DNA of 64,000 bases from Leifsonia sp. ALI-44-B. GTDB lineage: Bacteria > Actinomycetota > Actinomycetes > Actinomycetales > Microbacteriaceae. Below, piece after piece: positions 53,406 through 61,247 of the stretch. The position numbers and the translations under genes were made by a program. Positions within the stretch are counted from its first letter, which is position 1. Each line of letters opens with the position of its first letter. The stretch lies in NCBI RefSeq assembly GCF_001984125.1, contig NZ_MTQL01000007.1:1550001-1614000 (forward strand), written 5' to 3'. Under the pieces are notes generated by a model. The model made no database searches and was not told the origin of the DNA. It was given only the letters and a program-made list of their open reading frames with translations.

Positions 53406-56002
53406 GCCGCCCCGACGCGCAGAGGAGCGCGCCGCAGGCCCCCGCCTCGGGTGGCACGTCGCGGCCGACCCCGCGATCAACCCGTCGTGCGCGCGCCGGA
53501 CGCCCGGGCTGGACCGGGCTTCTCCTCGGCGTGCTGGCGCCCCTCCTCGCAACGGCCGTCGCCCTCGCCGCGTTCTGGCCCGTCTACCAGTCCATCGAGT
53601 TCGTGCGGATGGCCGCCGTCACCGTCGTCGTCGGTGGCGCTCTCGCGGTGCTGGGTGCCCGCTTCCGCTGGTCGCCCCTCCTCGTCGCGGCGCTCACGGC
53701 CGCCGTCGTCCTCATCGCGGGTGTGCCCCTCGCCATCCCCAGCGAAGCGACCGCGGGCGGATGGCTGCCCACCGGTCCGGCGCTCCTGCACCTCCTCGAG
53801 GCCACGGCGCTCTCCTGGCGGCAACTCGTCACCATCGTGACCCCCGTCGGCGCCTACCAGGCCCTCCTCGTGCCCGCGTTCCTCCTCGGCCTCGTGACAA
53901 CCGTGCTGTCGGCCTCGCTGGCGTTGCGGTCGCGGCATCCTCGTCTGGCCCTCGCGCCCCCGTTCCTGCTCCTGGCGGCCGCCGTCGCCCTCGGGCCGAC
54001 CGAGGTGGCGCCGGCCTGGACGATCGCCGTCGGCGCCCTTCTCGTGCTCGTGTCGGCCGTCTGGGCGGTCCTCCCGCCCGCGAGGTCGACCGCTCCGGGG
54101 TTTGCCGGTTCATCGCGCGCGCCACAGAATGCCGGCCGCGCCGCAGCAGCACCCGTCATCGGCCACGCGGTGAGCCGCAGCCGCTCCGTGCGCCTCGCCG
54201 TCACGCGCGTGGCCGCCATCGCCGTCGTTCTCGCCGTGGCCCTCGCGGGCAGCACGGTTTTGGCCACGGTTCTCGCCCCCGCTTCCGATCGGGATGTCAT
54301 CAGGGCCCACGTCGAGCAACCGTTCGTGCCGCGGGACTACCCGTCCCCGCTCGCCGGCTTCCGCTCCTATCTCGATCCCGCCACGCGCAACGAGACGCTC
54401 TTGACGGTCGAAGGGCTGCCGGCCGAAGCGCGCCTGCGCCTCGCCACGGTGGACACCTATACCGGAGTGGTCTACGCCGTGGGTGACGCCTCGGGCGGCT
54501 CCGGCACCGACTCCGGCGGCGCCCCAGGCAGCGCCTCCGATTCCGGCAGCGACGCCGACGGCGAAACCGTTTCGTCGTCCTCGGCGGATGCCGCTGGCTC
54601 GGCATCCGCGTCCGGCTCCGGCATCTTCACGCGGGTCCCCTACCGCCTCACGCCGACCGCGACCGGAACCCGCGTCGACCTCACGGTGCGCGTCGACCAA
54701 TTCAGCGACGTCTGGGTTCCCGACGCCGGCGCGCTCGAGCAACTCCGTTTCCACGGCCCGCGCGCCGACGCCCTGACCGACAGCTTCAGCTACAACGCCG
54801 CCACGGGAACGGCCGCCGTCTCAGCGGGCCTGCGGCCGGGGGACTCCTACCGCCTCACCGCCATCCTCCCGCCCGCCACAGACGATGTGGATGTCTCGAG
54901 CCTCCGCCCCGGAACAACCGCCCTGCCCGAACCCGCCGCCGTGCCCGACGCGCTCACCGAGTGGTTGACGCGCAACGCCGTCGCTCCCGCCGCGGGTGCC
55001 GAGCCCGCCGACGGCGCCAACTCCGGCAGCGAAGGATCCGACAGCGCCGACGCCGGCACCCCCGGTGCCTCCCTGCAGCGAGCCCTCGACGCCCTCGCAT
55101 CCACGGGCTACGTCAGCCACGGCATCGACCCCGACACCCCGCGCAGCGTCTCCGGACATGGCATCGCCCGCCTCGAGACGCTCTTCACCGAGCAGCCCAT
55201 GGTCGGCGATCAGGAACAGTACGCGACGGCCGCCGCCCTGATCGCGCGCCAGCTGGGGTTCCCGGCCCGCGTCGTCCTGGGTTTCCGTCCGGACGGTGCC
55301 GCCGCGGGCGATACCTCCGGTCCGGTCGCCGTCACGGGCGCGGACATCGATGCCTGGGTCGAGATCCAGGACTCCTCGGGCCGCTGGGTCACGATCGATC
55401 CCACGCCCGTCGTCCGCGACATCCCCGAGCGCGCGCCCGACGAGCCGACGCCCATCTCGAAGCCGCAGACCGTCGTCCCGCCGCCCGTCGTCGAAGACCC
55501 CGAGGAGAGCACCCCGGCGGCCCCCGACAGCGAGATCTCTTACCCGCCCGCCGAGCAGCCGTGGTGGCTCGCGGCGCTCCGCATCGTGCTCACGGTGGCG
55601 GGCTGGACCCTCCTCGTCGCGGCACTCCTGGCGGCACCGTTCCTGGCCGTCATCGCTGCGAAGGCCCGTCGCCGCCACACCCGGCGCCGGCGAGGGAGTG
55701 CCGACGCCCGCATCCGCGCCGGCTGGCTCGAAGCGCGCGACACGGCCGTCGACTACGGCATCGACATCCCGGCCTCGGCAACGCGTCGCGAAGCCGCTGC
55801 CCGCATCGGCAGCAAGACGGCCGTCACGCTGGCCTCGGTCGCCGACCGGGTGTCGTTCTCACCCGACCGTCCCGACGACGACGACGCCGACAAGGTCTGG
55901 CAGGGTGTCGACGAACTCCGCCGCCGCGTCGCGGAAAGACACACCCGACGCGAACGCCTCCGCGCCCGCATCGCCCTCACATCCCTCCGCCGCCCGCGCT
56001 AG
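53402..56002 (+). CDS. Transglutaminase-like (TgpA/DUF3488) membrane protein with a degenerate active site
   Basis: Third member of the MoxR-DUF58-transglutaminase module. The 866-residue protein has about six hydrophobic segments in residues 40-300 (DUF3488/TgpA_N), an extracytoplasmic region of about 400 residues rich in Asp/Ser/Gly, a transglutaminase-like core at about 560-680, a hydrophobic segment near 720-745 and a basic cytoplasmic tail. The core reads MVGDQEQYATAAALIARQLGFPARVVLGF where active members have a Cys at the fourth position (here Gln604). The catalytic His position in ADIDAWVEI is Asp650, while Asp666 (WVTIDPTP) is kept. The fold is clear but Cys and His are missing, so catalysis is unlikely. 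Starts at the end of the DUF58 gene. Confidence 0.88.
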   Translation: MSRPDAQRSAPQAPASGGTSRPTPRSTRRARAGRPGWTGLLLGVLAPLLATAVALAAFWPVYQSIEFVRMAAVTVVVGGALAVLGARFRWSPLLVAALTAAVVLIAGVPLAIPSEATAGGWLPTGPALLHLLEATALSWRQLVTIVTPVGAYQALLVPAFLLGLVTTVLSASLALRSRHPRLALAPPFLLLAAAVALGPTEVAPAWTIAVGALLVLVSAVWAVLPPARSTAPGFAGSSRAPQNAGRAAAAPVIGHAVSRSRSVRLAVTRVAAIAVVLAVALAGSTVLATVLAPASDRDVIRAHVEQPFVPRDYPSPLAGFRSYLDPATRNETLLTVEGLPAEARLRLATVDTYTGVVYAVGDASGGSGTDSGGAPGSASDSGSDADGETVSSSSADAAGSASASGSGIFTRVPYRLTPTATGTRVDLTVRVDQFSDVWVPDAGALEQLRFHGPRADALTDSFSYNAATGTAAVSAGLRPGDSYRLTAILPPATDDVDVSSLRPGTTALPEPAAVPDALTEWLTRNAVAPAAGAEPADGANSGSEGSDSADAGTPGASLQRALDALASTGYVSHGIDPDTPRSVSGHGIARLETLFTEQPMVGDQEQYATAAALIARQLGFPARVVLGFRPDGAAAGDTSGPVAVTGADIDAWVEIQDSSGRWVTIDPTPVVRDIPERAPDEPTPISKPQTVVPPPVVEDPEESTPAAPDSEISYPPAEQPWWLAALRIVLTVAGWTLLVAALLAAPFLAVIAAKARRRHTRRRRGSADARIRAGWLEARDTAVDYGIDIPASATRREAAARIGSKTAVTLASVADRVSFSPDRPDDDDADKVWQGVDELRRRVAERHTRRERLRARIALTSLRRPR

Positions 56003-56025
56003 CCCGCCCGCCCGCGCTCCGCCCA

Positions 56026-56066
56026 CGCAAAACGCCCGCCCGCACCTCTCGGCACGAACGGGCGTT
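56026..56066 (-). terminator. Intrinsic terminator of the sdh operon
   Basis: An 8-bp stem (arm AACGCCCG) around a loop of about 20 nt lies 19 bp beyond the sdhB stop. On the minus strand it is followed by TTTTGCG. It may also limit read-through from the convergent surface cluster. Confidence 0.65.
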
Positions 56067-56084
56067 CTCAGCGGGGCTGACGCG

Positions 56085-56852
56085 TCAGGCGCGGCCGCGC
56101 ATCACGGCCTGCTTCACTTCGGCGATGGCCTGCGTCACCTGGATGCCACGGGGGCACGCGTCGGTGCAGTTGAAGGTGGTGCGGCAGCGCCACACGCCTT
56201 CCTTGTCGTTGAGGATGTCGAGGCGCACGTTCGAGGCGTCGTCGCGCGAGTCGAAGATGAATCGGTGCGCGTTGACGATCGCGGCGGGACCGAAGTACTG
56301 CCCGTCGGTCCAGAACACGGGGCAGCTCGACGTGCACGCGGCGCACAGGATGCACTTGGTGGTGTCGTCGAAGCGCGCACGGTCGGCGACCGACTGGATG
56401 CGCTCCTTGCCGGCGCCCGGCTTCGACGTGGCCTGCAGGAAGGGCTGGACTTCGCGGTAGGAGGCGAAGAACGGCTCCATGTCGACGACGAGGTCCTTCT
56501 CCAGGGGCAGACCCTTAATGGCCTCGACGTAGATCGGCTTCGAGATGTCGAGGTCTTTGATCAGGGTCTTGCAGGCGAGACGGTTGCGGCCGTTGATGCG
56601 CATGGCGTCGGAGCCGCAGATGCCGTGGGCGCACGAGCGACGGAACGTGAGCGAACCGTCCTGGTCCCACTTGATCTTGTGCAGCGCGTCGAGGATGCGG
56701 TCGGTGGCGAACATTTCGACGTCGTAGTCGACCCACTTGGGCTCTTCGTCGACCTCCGGGTTGAACCGGCGGATGATGAGCGTGACCGTGAAGGGTTTGA
56801 GGGCGTCGTCGGCGGGGGCGTCGGCGGGAGCGTCGAGTGTGGCGGTAGCCAT
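56085..56852 (-). CDS. sdhB: Succinate dehydrogenase iron-sulfur subunit
   Basis: Electron-transfer subunit of complex II, carrying three Fe-S clusters. The 255-residue protein has an N-terminal ferredoxin-type domain with the [2Fe-2S] cysteines in SCAHGICGSDAM near residue 74 and a further Cys in RLACKTL. The C-terminal domain has the [4Fe-4S]/[3Fe-4S] ligands in CILCAACTSSCPVFW near residue 169 and FNCTDACPRGIQV near residue 226. It starts two bases after the sdhA stop. Last gene of sdhC-D-A-B. Confidence 0.96.
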   Translation of the reverse strand: MATATLDAPADAPADDALKPFTVTLIIRRFNPEVDEEPKWVDYDVEMFATDRILDALHKIKWDQDGSLTFRRSCAHGICGSDAMRINGRNRLACKTLIKDLDISKPIYVEAIKGLPLEKDLVVDMEPFFASYREVQPFLQATSKPGAGKERIQSVADRARFDDTTKCILCAACTSSCPVFWTDGQYFGPAAIVNAHRFIFDSRDDASNVRLDILNDKEGVWRCRTTFNCTDACPRGIQVTQAIAEVKQAVMRGRA

Positions 56853-56854
56853 GT

Positions 56855-58672
56855 CTAGTACTTCCTCTCCATCGGCTGGTAGCGCGTGATCGTGACGGGC
56901 TTCCAGTCGAGCGTGATGTGGTCTGCCGCGTCGGACGACAGGGGGTCGCCGGTCAAGTAGGCCATGGTGTGTTTCATGTAGTTCTCGTCGTCGCGCTTCG
57001 GGTAGTCGTCGCGCATGTGGCCGCCACGGCTTTCCTTGCGGTTGCGAGCGGAGTAGACGACGACCTCGGCGAGGTCGAGCAGGAAGCCGAGTTCGATGGC
57101 CTCCAGCAGGTCGGTGTTGAACCGGCGACCTTTGTCTTGCACGGCGATGTTGCGGTAACGGTCGCGCAGGTTGTGGATCGTCTCGGTGACCTCGGCGAGC
57201 GACTCGTCGGTGCGGAACACCTGTGCGTTGCGGTCCATGTGCTCTTGAAGCTCTTTACGGATGGTCGAGAGGCGCTCGGTTCCGTTGGAGTTGCGGGCGT
57301 TCTCGACGAGCTCCTGCACGAAGGCGGCCGGGTTCTCGGGCAGCGGCGTGAAGTCGACGTTCTGCACGTATTCGACGGCGTTGTTGCCGGCGCGTTTGCC
57401 GAACACGTTGATGTCGAGCAGCGAGTTGGTGCCGAGACGGTTGGAGCCGTGCACGGACACGCAGGCGCATTCGCCGGCGGCGTAGAGGCCGGGCACGACG
57501 GTGTTGTTGTCGCTCAGCACCTCGGCGCGCACGTTGGTGGGGATGCCGCCCATGGCGTAGTGCGCCGTGGGCATGACGGGCACGGGTTCGACGACCGGGT
57601 CGACGCCCAGGTAGGTGCGCGCGAACTCGGTGATGTCGGGCAGCTTGGTCTCGAGCACCTCGGCCCCGAGGTGCGTGCAGTCGAGGTAGACGTAGTCCTT
57701 GTGGGGGCCGGCGCCGCGACCCTCGGCCACCTCTTGCACCATGCAGCGGGCGACGATGTCGCGCGGCGCGAGGTCTTTGATGGTGGGGGCGTAGCGCTCC
57801 ATGAAGCGCTCACCCGAGGCGTTTCTGAGGATGGCTCCCTCACCGCGCGCACCCTCGGTGAGCAGGATGCCGAGGCCGGCCAAACCGGTCGGGTGGAACT
57901 GGAAGAACTCCATGTCCTCGAGCGGCAGGCCCTTGCGCCAGATGATTCCGACGCCGTCACCCGTGAGGGTGTGCGCGTTGGAGGTGGTCTTGTAGATCTT
58001 GCCGAAACCGCCCGTGGCGAAGATGATCGCCTTGGCCTGGAAGACGTGGATGTCGCCCGTGGCGAGTTCGTAGGCCACGACGCCCGACGGCTTCTTGACG
58101 CCGTCGACCTCGGTCATGATGAGGTCGAGCGCGTAGTACTCGTTGAAGAAGTTGATGCCGAGACGCACGCAGTTCTGGAACAGCGTCTGCAGGATCATGT
58201 GTCCCGTGCGGTCGGCGGCGTAGCAGGCGCGGCGCACGGGCGATTTGCCGTGGTCACGCGTGTGCCCGCCGAAGCGGCGCTGGTCGATCTTGCCCTCGGG
58301 CGTGCGGTTGAACGGCAGGCCCATGTTCTCGAGGTCGATGACGGCGTCGATGGCCTCTTTGGCGAGGATCTCGGCCGCGTCCTGGTCGACCAGGTAGTCG
58401 CCACCCTTGACGGTGTCGAACGTGTGCCACTCCCACGAGTCCTCTTCGACGTTGGCGAGGGCCGCCGCCATGCCACCCTGTGCCGCACCGGTGTGCGAAC
58501 GCGTGGGGTAGAGCTTCGAGATGACGGCCGTCTTGGCGCCGGGCCCGGCCTCGATGGCGGCGCGCATTCCGGCGCCGCCCGCTCCGACGATGACGATGTC
58601 GAATTGGTGGTAGTGGACTCCGTCGATGACGGTGGATTCAGCGGTCGTGTCGGCCGAGAATGATGAGGTCAC
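56855..58672 (-). CDS. sdhA: Succinate dehydrogenase flavoprotein subunit
   Basis: Oxidises succinate to fumarate with covalently bound FAD, on the cytoplasmic side of the membrane. The 605-residue protein has the dinucleotide fold [16 protein letters not shown] near residue 29, the flavinylated His in [16 protein letters not shown] near residue 61, [30 protein letters not shown] near residue 133, and the capping-domain and active-site regions [10 protein letters not shown] and [14 protein letters not shown] near residue 366. The C-terminus has [18 protein letters not shown]-like [19 protein letters not shown]. Length is normal. Confidence 0.97.
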   Translation of the reverse strand: MTSSFSADTTAESTVIDGVHYHQFDIVIVGAGGAGMRAAIEAGPGAKTAVISKLYPTRSHTGAAQGGMAAALANVEEDSWEWHTFDTVKGGDYLVDQDAAEILAKEAIDAVIDLENMGLPFNRTPEGKIDQRRFGGHTRDHGKSPVRRACYAADRTGHMILQTLFQNCVRLGINFFNEYYALDLIMTEVDGVKKPSGVVAYELATGDIHVFQAKAIIFATGGFGKIYKTTSNAHTLTGDGVGIIWRKGLPLEDMEFFQFHPTGLAGLGILLTEGARGEGAILRNASGERFMERYAPTIKDLAPRDIVARCMVQEVAEGRGAGPHKDYVYLDCTHLGAEVLETKLPDITEFARTYLGVDPVVEPVPVMPTAHYAMGGIPTNVRAEVLSDNNTVVPGLYAAGECACVSVHGSNRLGTNSLLDINVFGKRAGNNAVEYVQNVDFTPLPENPAAFVQELVENARNSNGTERLSTIRKELQEHMDRNAQVFRTDESLAEVTETIHNLRDRYRNIAVQDKGRRFNTDLLEAIELGFLLDLAEVVVYSARNRKESRGGHMRDDYPKRDDENYMKHTMAYLTGDPLSSDAADHITLDWKPVTITRYQPMERKY

Positions 58673-58732
58673 AGGTACATCCGTAATTCTGGTGGGTGGT
58701 GAAGCGGGGCCGGAACTCGTCGTTCAGAAGGT

Positions 58733-59182
58733 CTAGCTCGTGGGGCAGAAGGACGCGACCAGGTCGGCGGGGGCACCGGCGGGGCACGGGTCGAACGTGA
58801 AGACCACGAGCGTGCCGAGCACGATGAGCACGACGGCCGAGACGAAGATGGCGCCCTTGAGGATCTTGCCGACCGTCTGGTTGCGCGAGTAGTCGTTGAC
58901 GAGGGTGCGCATGCCGTTGGAGCCGTGGATGAGCGCGAGCCACAGCATCGCGACATCCCACCACTGCCAGAACGGGCTCGAGAGCTTGCCGCCCACGAAC
59001 GCGAAGTCGATGGCGCTCACGCCGTCGCCCACCATGAGGTTGACGAAGAGGTGACCGAAGATGAGCACGACCAGCACCACACCGGAGGCGCGCATGTAGA
59101 TCCAGCCCCACTTCTCCCAGTTCACGCCTTTTTTGGGCGCCGGGCGGATGGGGGTGCGGGGGGCGTCGATTGTCGTCGTCAT
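58733..59182 (-). CDS. sdhD: Succinate dehydrogenase membrane anchor subunit SdhD
   Basis: One of two membrane subunits that bind heme and quinone and dock SdhAB. The 149-residue protein has three hydrophobic segments (about residues 28-50, 72-93 and 112-132). His residues in IFGHLFVNL and ALIHGSNGMRTLVNDYSR are candidate heme/quinone ligands, as in the family. The C-terminal tail with two Cys (FDPCPAGAPADLVASFCP) is an addition that could be disulfide-bonded outside. It lies 13 bp after sdhC. Confidence 0.92.
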   Translation of the reverse strand: MTTTIDAPRTPIRPAPKKGVNWEKWGWIYMRASGVVLVVLIFGHLFVNLMVGDGVSAIDFAFVGGKLSSPFWQWWDVAMLWLALIHGSNGMRTLVNDYSRNQTVGKILKGAIFVSAVVLIVLGTLVVFTFDPCPAGAPADLVASFCPTS

Positions 59183-59195
59183 GATCTGGCCCCTT

Positions 59196-59657
59196 CTAGT
59201 GCGAGAACACGTTGATCAGGTGCCGGGGCACGAAACCGAGCATGGTGACGACCCACAGGCCGATAACCACGTAGAACATGACCTTCTGGTACTTCGAGCC
59301 CTTGGACCAGAAGTCGATCAGGACGATGCGCAGGCCGTTGTAGGCGTGATATGCGATCGCGCCGACCAGGGCGACCTCACCGAGGCCCATGATGGGCGTC
59401 TGGTAGGTGCCGATGACGGCGTTATAGGCCTCGGGGGAGACCCGGATGAGGGCCGTGTCGAGGATGTGGACCAGCAGGAAGAAGAAGATGGCGACACCCG
59501 TGATTCGGTGAAGCACCCACGACCACATGCCTTCGCGACCGCGGTACAGAGTACCTGCGGGTCGTTTGGGACCGGACTGAGTTATCGGTGGAGTCCCTGC
59601 CGTCTTCAGTGACACGAACGACCCTCCCTGACTTTTGCGGCTGACGGTGGCCGTCAT
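59196..59657 (-). CDS. sdhC: Succinate dehydrogenase cytochrome b556 subunit SdhC
   Basis: First gene of the sdh operon and heme-binding membrane subunit of complex II. The 153-residue protein has the SdhC signature GREGMWSWVLHRITGVAIF near residue 43, followed by FFLLVHILDTALI (first membrane segment), ALVGAIAYHAYNGLRIVLIDF (second, with His ligand) and YVVIGLWVVTMLGFVP (third). The ATG has GGAGG about 4 nt upstream. It is divergent from the mannose-1-phosphate guanylyltransferase gene; the roughly 130-bp gap must carry both promoters. Confidence 0.93.
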   Translation of the reverse strand: MTATVSRKSQGGSFVSLKTAGTPPITQSGPKRPAGTLYRGREGMWSWVLHRITGVAIFFFLLVHILDTALIRVSPEAYNAVIGTYQTPIMGLGEVALVGAIAYHAYNGLRIVLIDFWSKGSKYQKVMFYVVIGLWVVTMLGFVPRHLINVFSH

Positions 59658-59774
59658 GGCCTCCGTCGCGTCAAATCGGCGCGTAATGCAAGTCTATGTC
59701 GTTCACCTGGGGAGCGCCGGTTAGGTGTGCCTAAGAAGCGGGGTCGAATGCGGGGAATCGTCACGCGCCGCCGC

Positions 59775-59780
59775 TATGGT
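59775..59780 (+). promoter_or_regulatory. -10 element giving a leaderless manC transcript
   Basis: TATGGT ends 6 nt before the ATG at 59787. No Shine-Dalgarno is present, so the transcript is expected to start at the ATG, fixing the start of the nucleotidyltransferase. Confidence 0.55.
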
Positions 59781-59786
59781 GAGGGC

Positions 59787-60902
59787 ATGACGACTGCCCT
59801 CGAACGCTTCTACAGTGTGATCCCCGCCGGTGGCATTGGTTCCCGCCTCTGGCCCCTGTCCCGTGCCGATGCACCCAAGTTCTTGCACGACCTCACGGGG
59901 TCGGGCCAGTCGTTGTTGCGCGCCACCTGGGATCGCCTCGAGCCGCTCGCCGGTCCCGACCGCATCATGGTCGTCACGGGCCGGGCCCACCGCGCCGCCG
60001 TCGAGGGCCAGCTGCCCGACCTCCACGACCACAACATCGTCCTCGAGAGCGACCCGCGCGACTCCACGGCCGCGATCGCCCTGGCCGCGGCCATCCTGAT
60101 GAAGCGCGAACCGGATGTCATCATCGGCTCGTTCGCGGCCGACCACGTCATCCGCGGCGACCGTCTCTTCCGCAGCACGGTCACGCAGGCCGTGCAGACG
60201 GCCGAGGCGGGCTACATCACGACCATCGGCATCCAGCCCACCGAACCAGCCATCGGCTTCGGCTATATCAAGACGGGCACGCAGCTCGACGTCCCGGGTG
60301 CCGAACTCGCCACCAAGGTCGACTCGTTCGTCGAGAAGCCCGACCTGAAGACGGCCAAGCGCTACCTGCACTCGGGGGATTACCTCTGGAACGCGGGCAT
60401 GTACATCTCGCGCGCCGATGTGTTGCTCGCCGAACTCGAGCGGCACGAGCCCGAGATGCACGCACTCGTCGTCGAGCTCGCCGAGGCCTGGGATGATCCC
60501 GCGACGCGTGGCCCGGCCGTCGACCACATCTGGCCGCGCCTGAAGAAGATCGCCATCGACTACTCGGTGGCCGAGCCCGCCGCCGCCGCGGGTCGCCTCG
60601 CCGTCATCCCCGGGCACTTCGACTGGGACGACGTGGGCGATTTCGCCTCGCTCGCCAAGCTCAACTCGTCGGGCCGCAAGACCGACCTCGCCATCCTGGG
60701 CGAGAACGCCCGCGTGCTGTCGGATGCCTCGAGCGGAATCGTCGTCAGCCAGTCGAACCGCGTCATCAGCCTCATCGGAGTGACCGACATCGTCGTGGTC
60801 GACACCCCCGACGCGCTCCTCGTCACCACGAGCCAGAACGCGCAGCGGGTGAAGAGCGTCGTCGATGCGCTGAAGCTGTCGGGTCGCGACGACGTCCTCT
60901 AA
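59787..60902 (+). CDS. manC: Mannose-1-phosphate guanylyltransferase
   Basis: Makes GDP-mannose from mannose-1-phosphate and GTP for glycans and lipoglycans of the envelope. The 371-residue protein has the nucleotidyltransferase start VIPAGGIGSRLWPLSRADAPKFLHDL near residue 12 (GGxGxRLxPLS pattern), FAADHVI near residue 117, the ATKVDSFVEKPDLKTAKRYL segment near residue 172, GDYLWNAGMYISRADVLL near residue 195 and GHFDWDDVGDFASL near residue 277. It lacks the C-terminal isomerase domain of bifunctional enzymes. The gene is divergent from sdhC, an order often seen in Microbacteriaceae. Confidence 0.92.
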   Translation: MTTALERFYSVIPAGGIGSRLWPLSRADAPKFLHDLTGSGQSLLRATWDRLEPLAGPDRIMVVTGRAHRAAVEGQLPDLHDHNIVLESDPRDSTAAIALAAAILMKREPDVIIGSFAADHVIRGDRLFRSTVTQAVQTAEAGYITTIGIQPTEPAIGFGYIKTGTQLDVPGAELATKVDSFVEKPDLKTAKRYLHSGDYLWNAGMYISRADVLLAELERHEPEMHALVVELAEAWDDPATRGPAVDHIWPRLKKIAIDYSVAEPAAAAGRLAVIPGHFDWDDVGDFASLAKLNSSGRKTDLAILGENARVLSDASSGIVVSQSNRVISLIGVTDIVVVDTPDALLVTTSQNAQRVKSVVDALKLSGRDDVL

Positions 60903-60918
60903 TCTTGCATATCGGTTT

Positions 60919-60951
60919 CGGCCGGGGTCTGGCATCGCGCCGCCCCGGCCG
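60919..60951 (+). terminator. Stem-loop after manC, just upstream of the ABC-F leader
   Basis: A perfect 9-bp stem (arm CGGCCGGGG) with a 15-nt loop begins 17 bp after the manC stop. There is no T-run. It ends one base before the -10 element of the next transcript. Confidence 0.55.
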
Positions 60952-60952
60952 T

Positions 60953-60958
60953 TATCGT
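60953..60958 (+). promoter_or_regulatory. -10 element upstream of a three-codon ORF
   Basis: TATCGT ends 7 nt before the ATG at 60966, the same geometry as the leaderless starts of tadA, ramB and manC. No good -35 is visible (TGGCAT, 17 nt upstream, is weak), which is common for activator-dependent promoters. Confidence 0.45.
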
Positions 60959-60965
60959 TGGTGCC

Positions 60966-60977
60966 ATGAAGTTGTAA
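60966..60977 (+). CDS. Possible three-codon leader ORF (Met-Lys-Leu-stop)
   Basis: ATG-AAG-TTG-TAA. Its ATG is placed at the expected transcription start, so it would be translated as a leaderless mini-ORF. GTGCC before it and GGCAC after it (60982-60986) form a short stem that puts the ORF in the loop. It lies 270 nt upstream of an antibiotic-resistance-type ABC-F gene, where drug-responsive leader ORFs are known in other genera. Translation of the ORF is not shown by sequence alone. Confidence 0.35.
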   Translation: MKL

Positions 60978-61247
60978 CGTCGGCACATCCGGCCCGTTCG
61001 CGGTTGCGCTCCCCGTCTCGTTCCCGAGGTCGTCGGTCGAGCGAAGCACCCGGCGGGCATTTCAGATCCGGATGCCGACGCTCGTGCCCTGCCCCGGGCG
61101 CCGTGCCCTCCTGCCGCTCGCCGTCGCTCGTTCGCGCGTCCCCGCGCCCGAAGCGTCGATCGCGCCCGGCCGGAAACGGTGACGACCGGCATCCGCACGT
61201 GAGGACCCCTCGGGTTCGTCGGCTCCGCCCCACGAAAGGCGGTCCCC
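60978..61247 (+). other. Long structured leader of the ABC-F gene
   Basis: About 270 nt between the mini-ORF and the start codon hold no further gene that I can support. Short inverted repeats are present, for example GGCAT/ATGCC at 61056-61076 and many GC-rich arms near 61090-61170. No T-run terminator stands out. The length is large for a genome with mostly short leaders, which suggests regulation within the transcript. The last bases include AAAGGCGG before the ATG. Confidence 0.5.
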
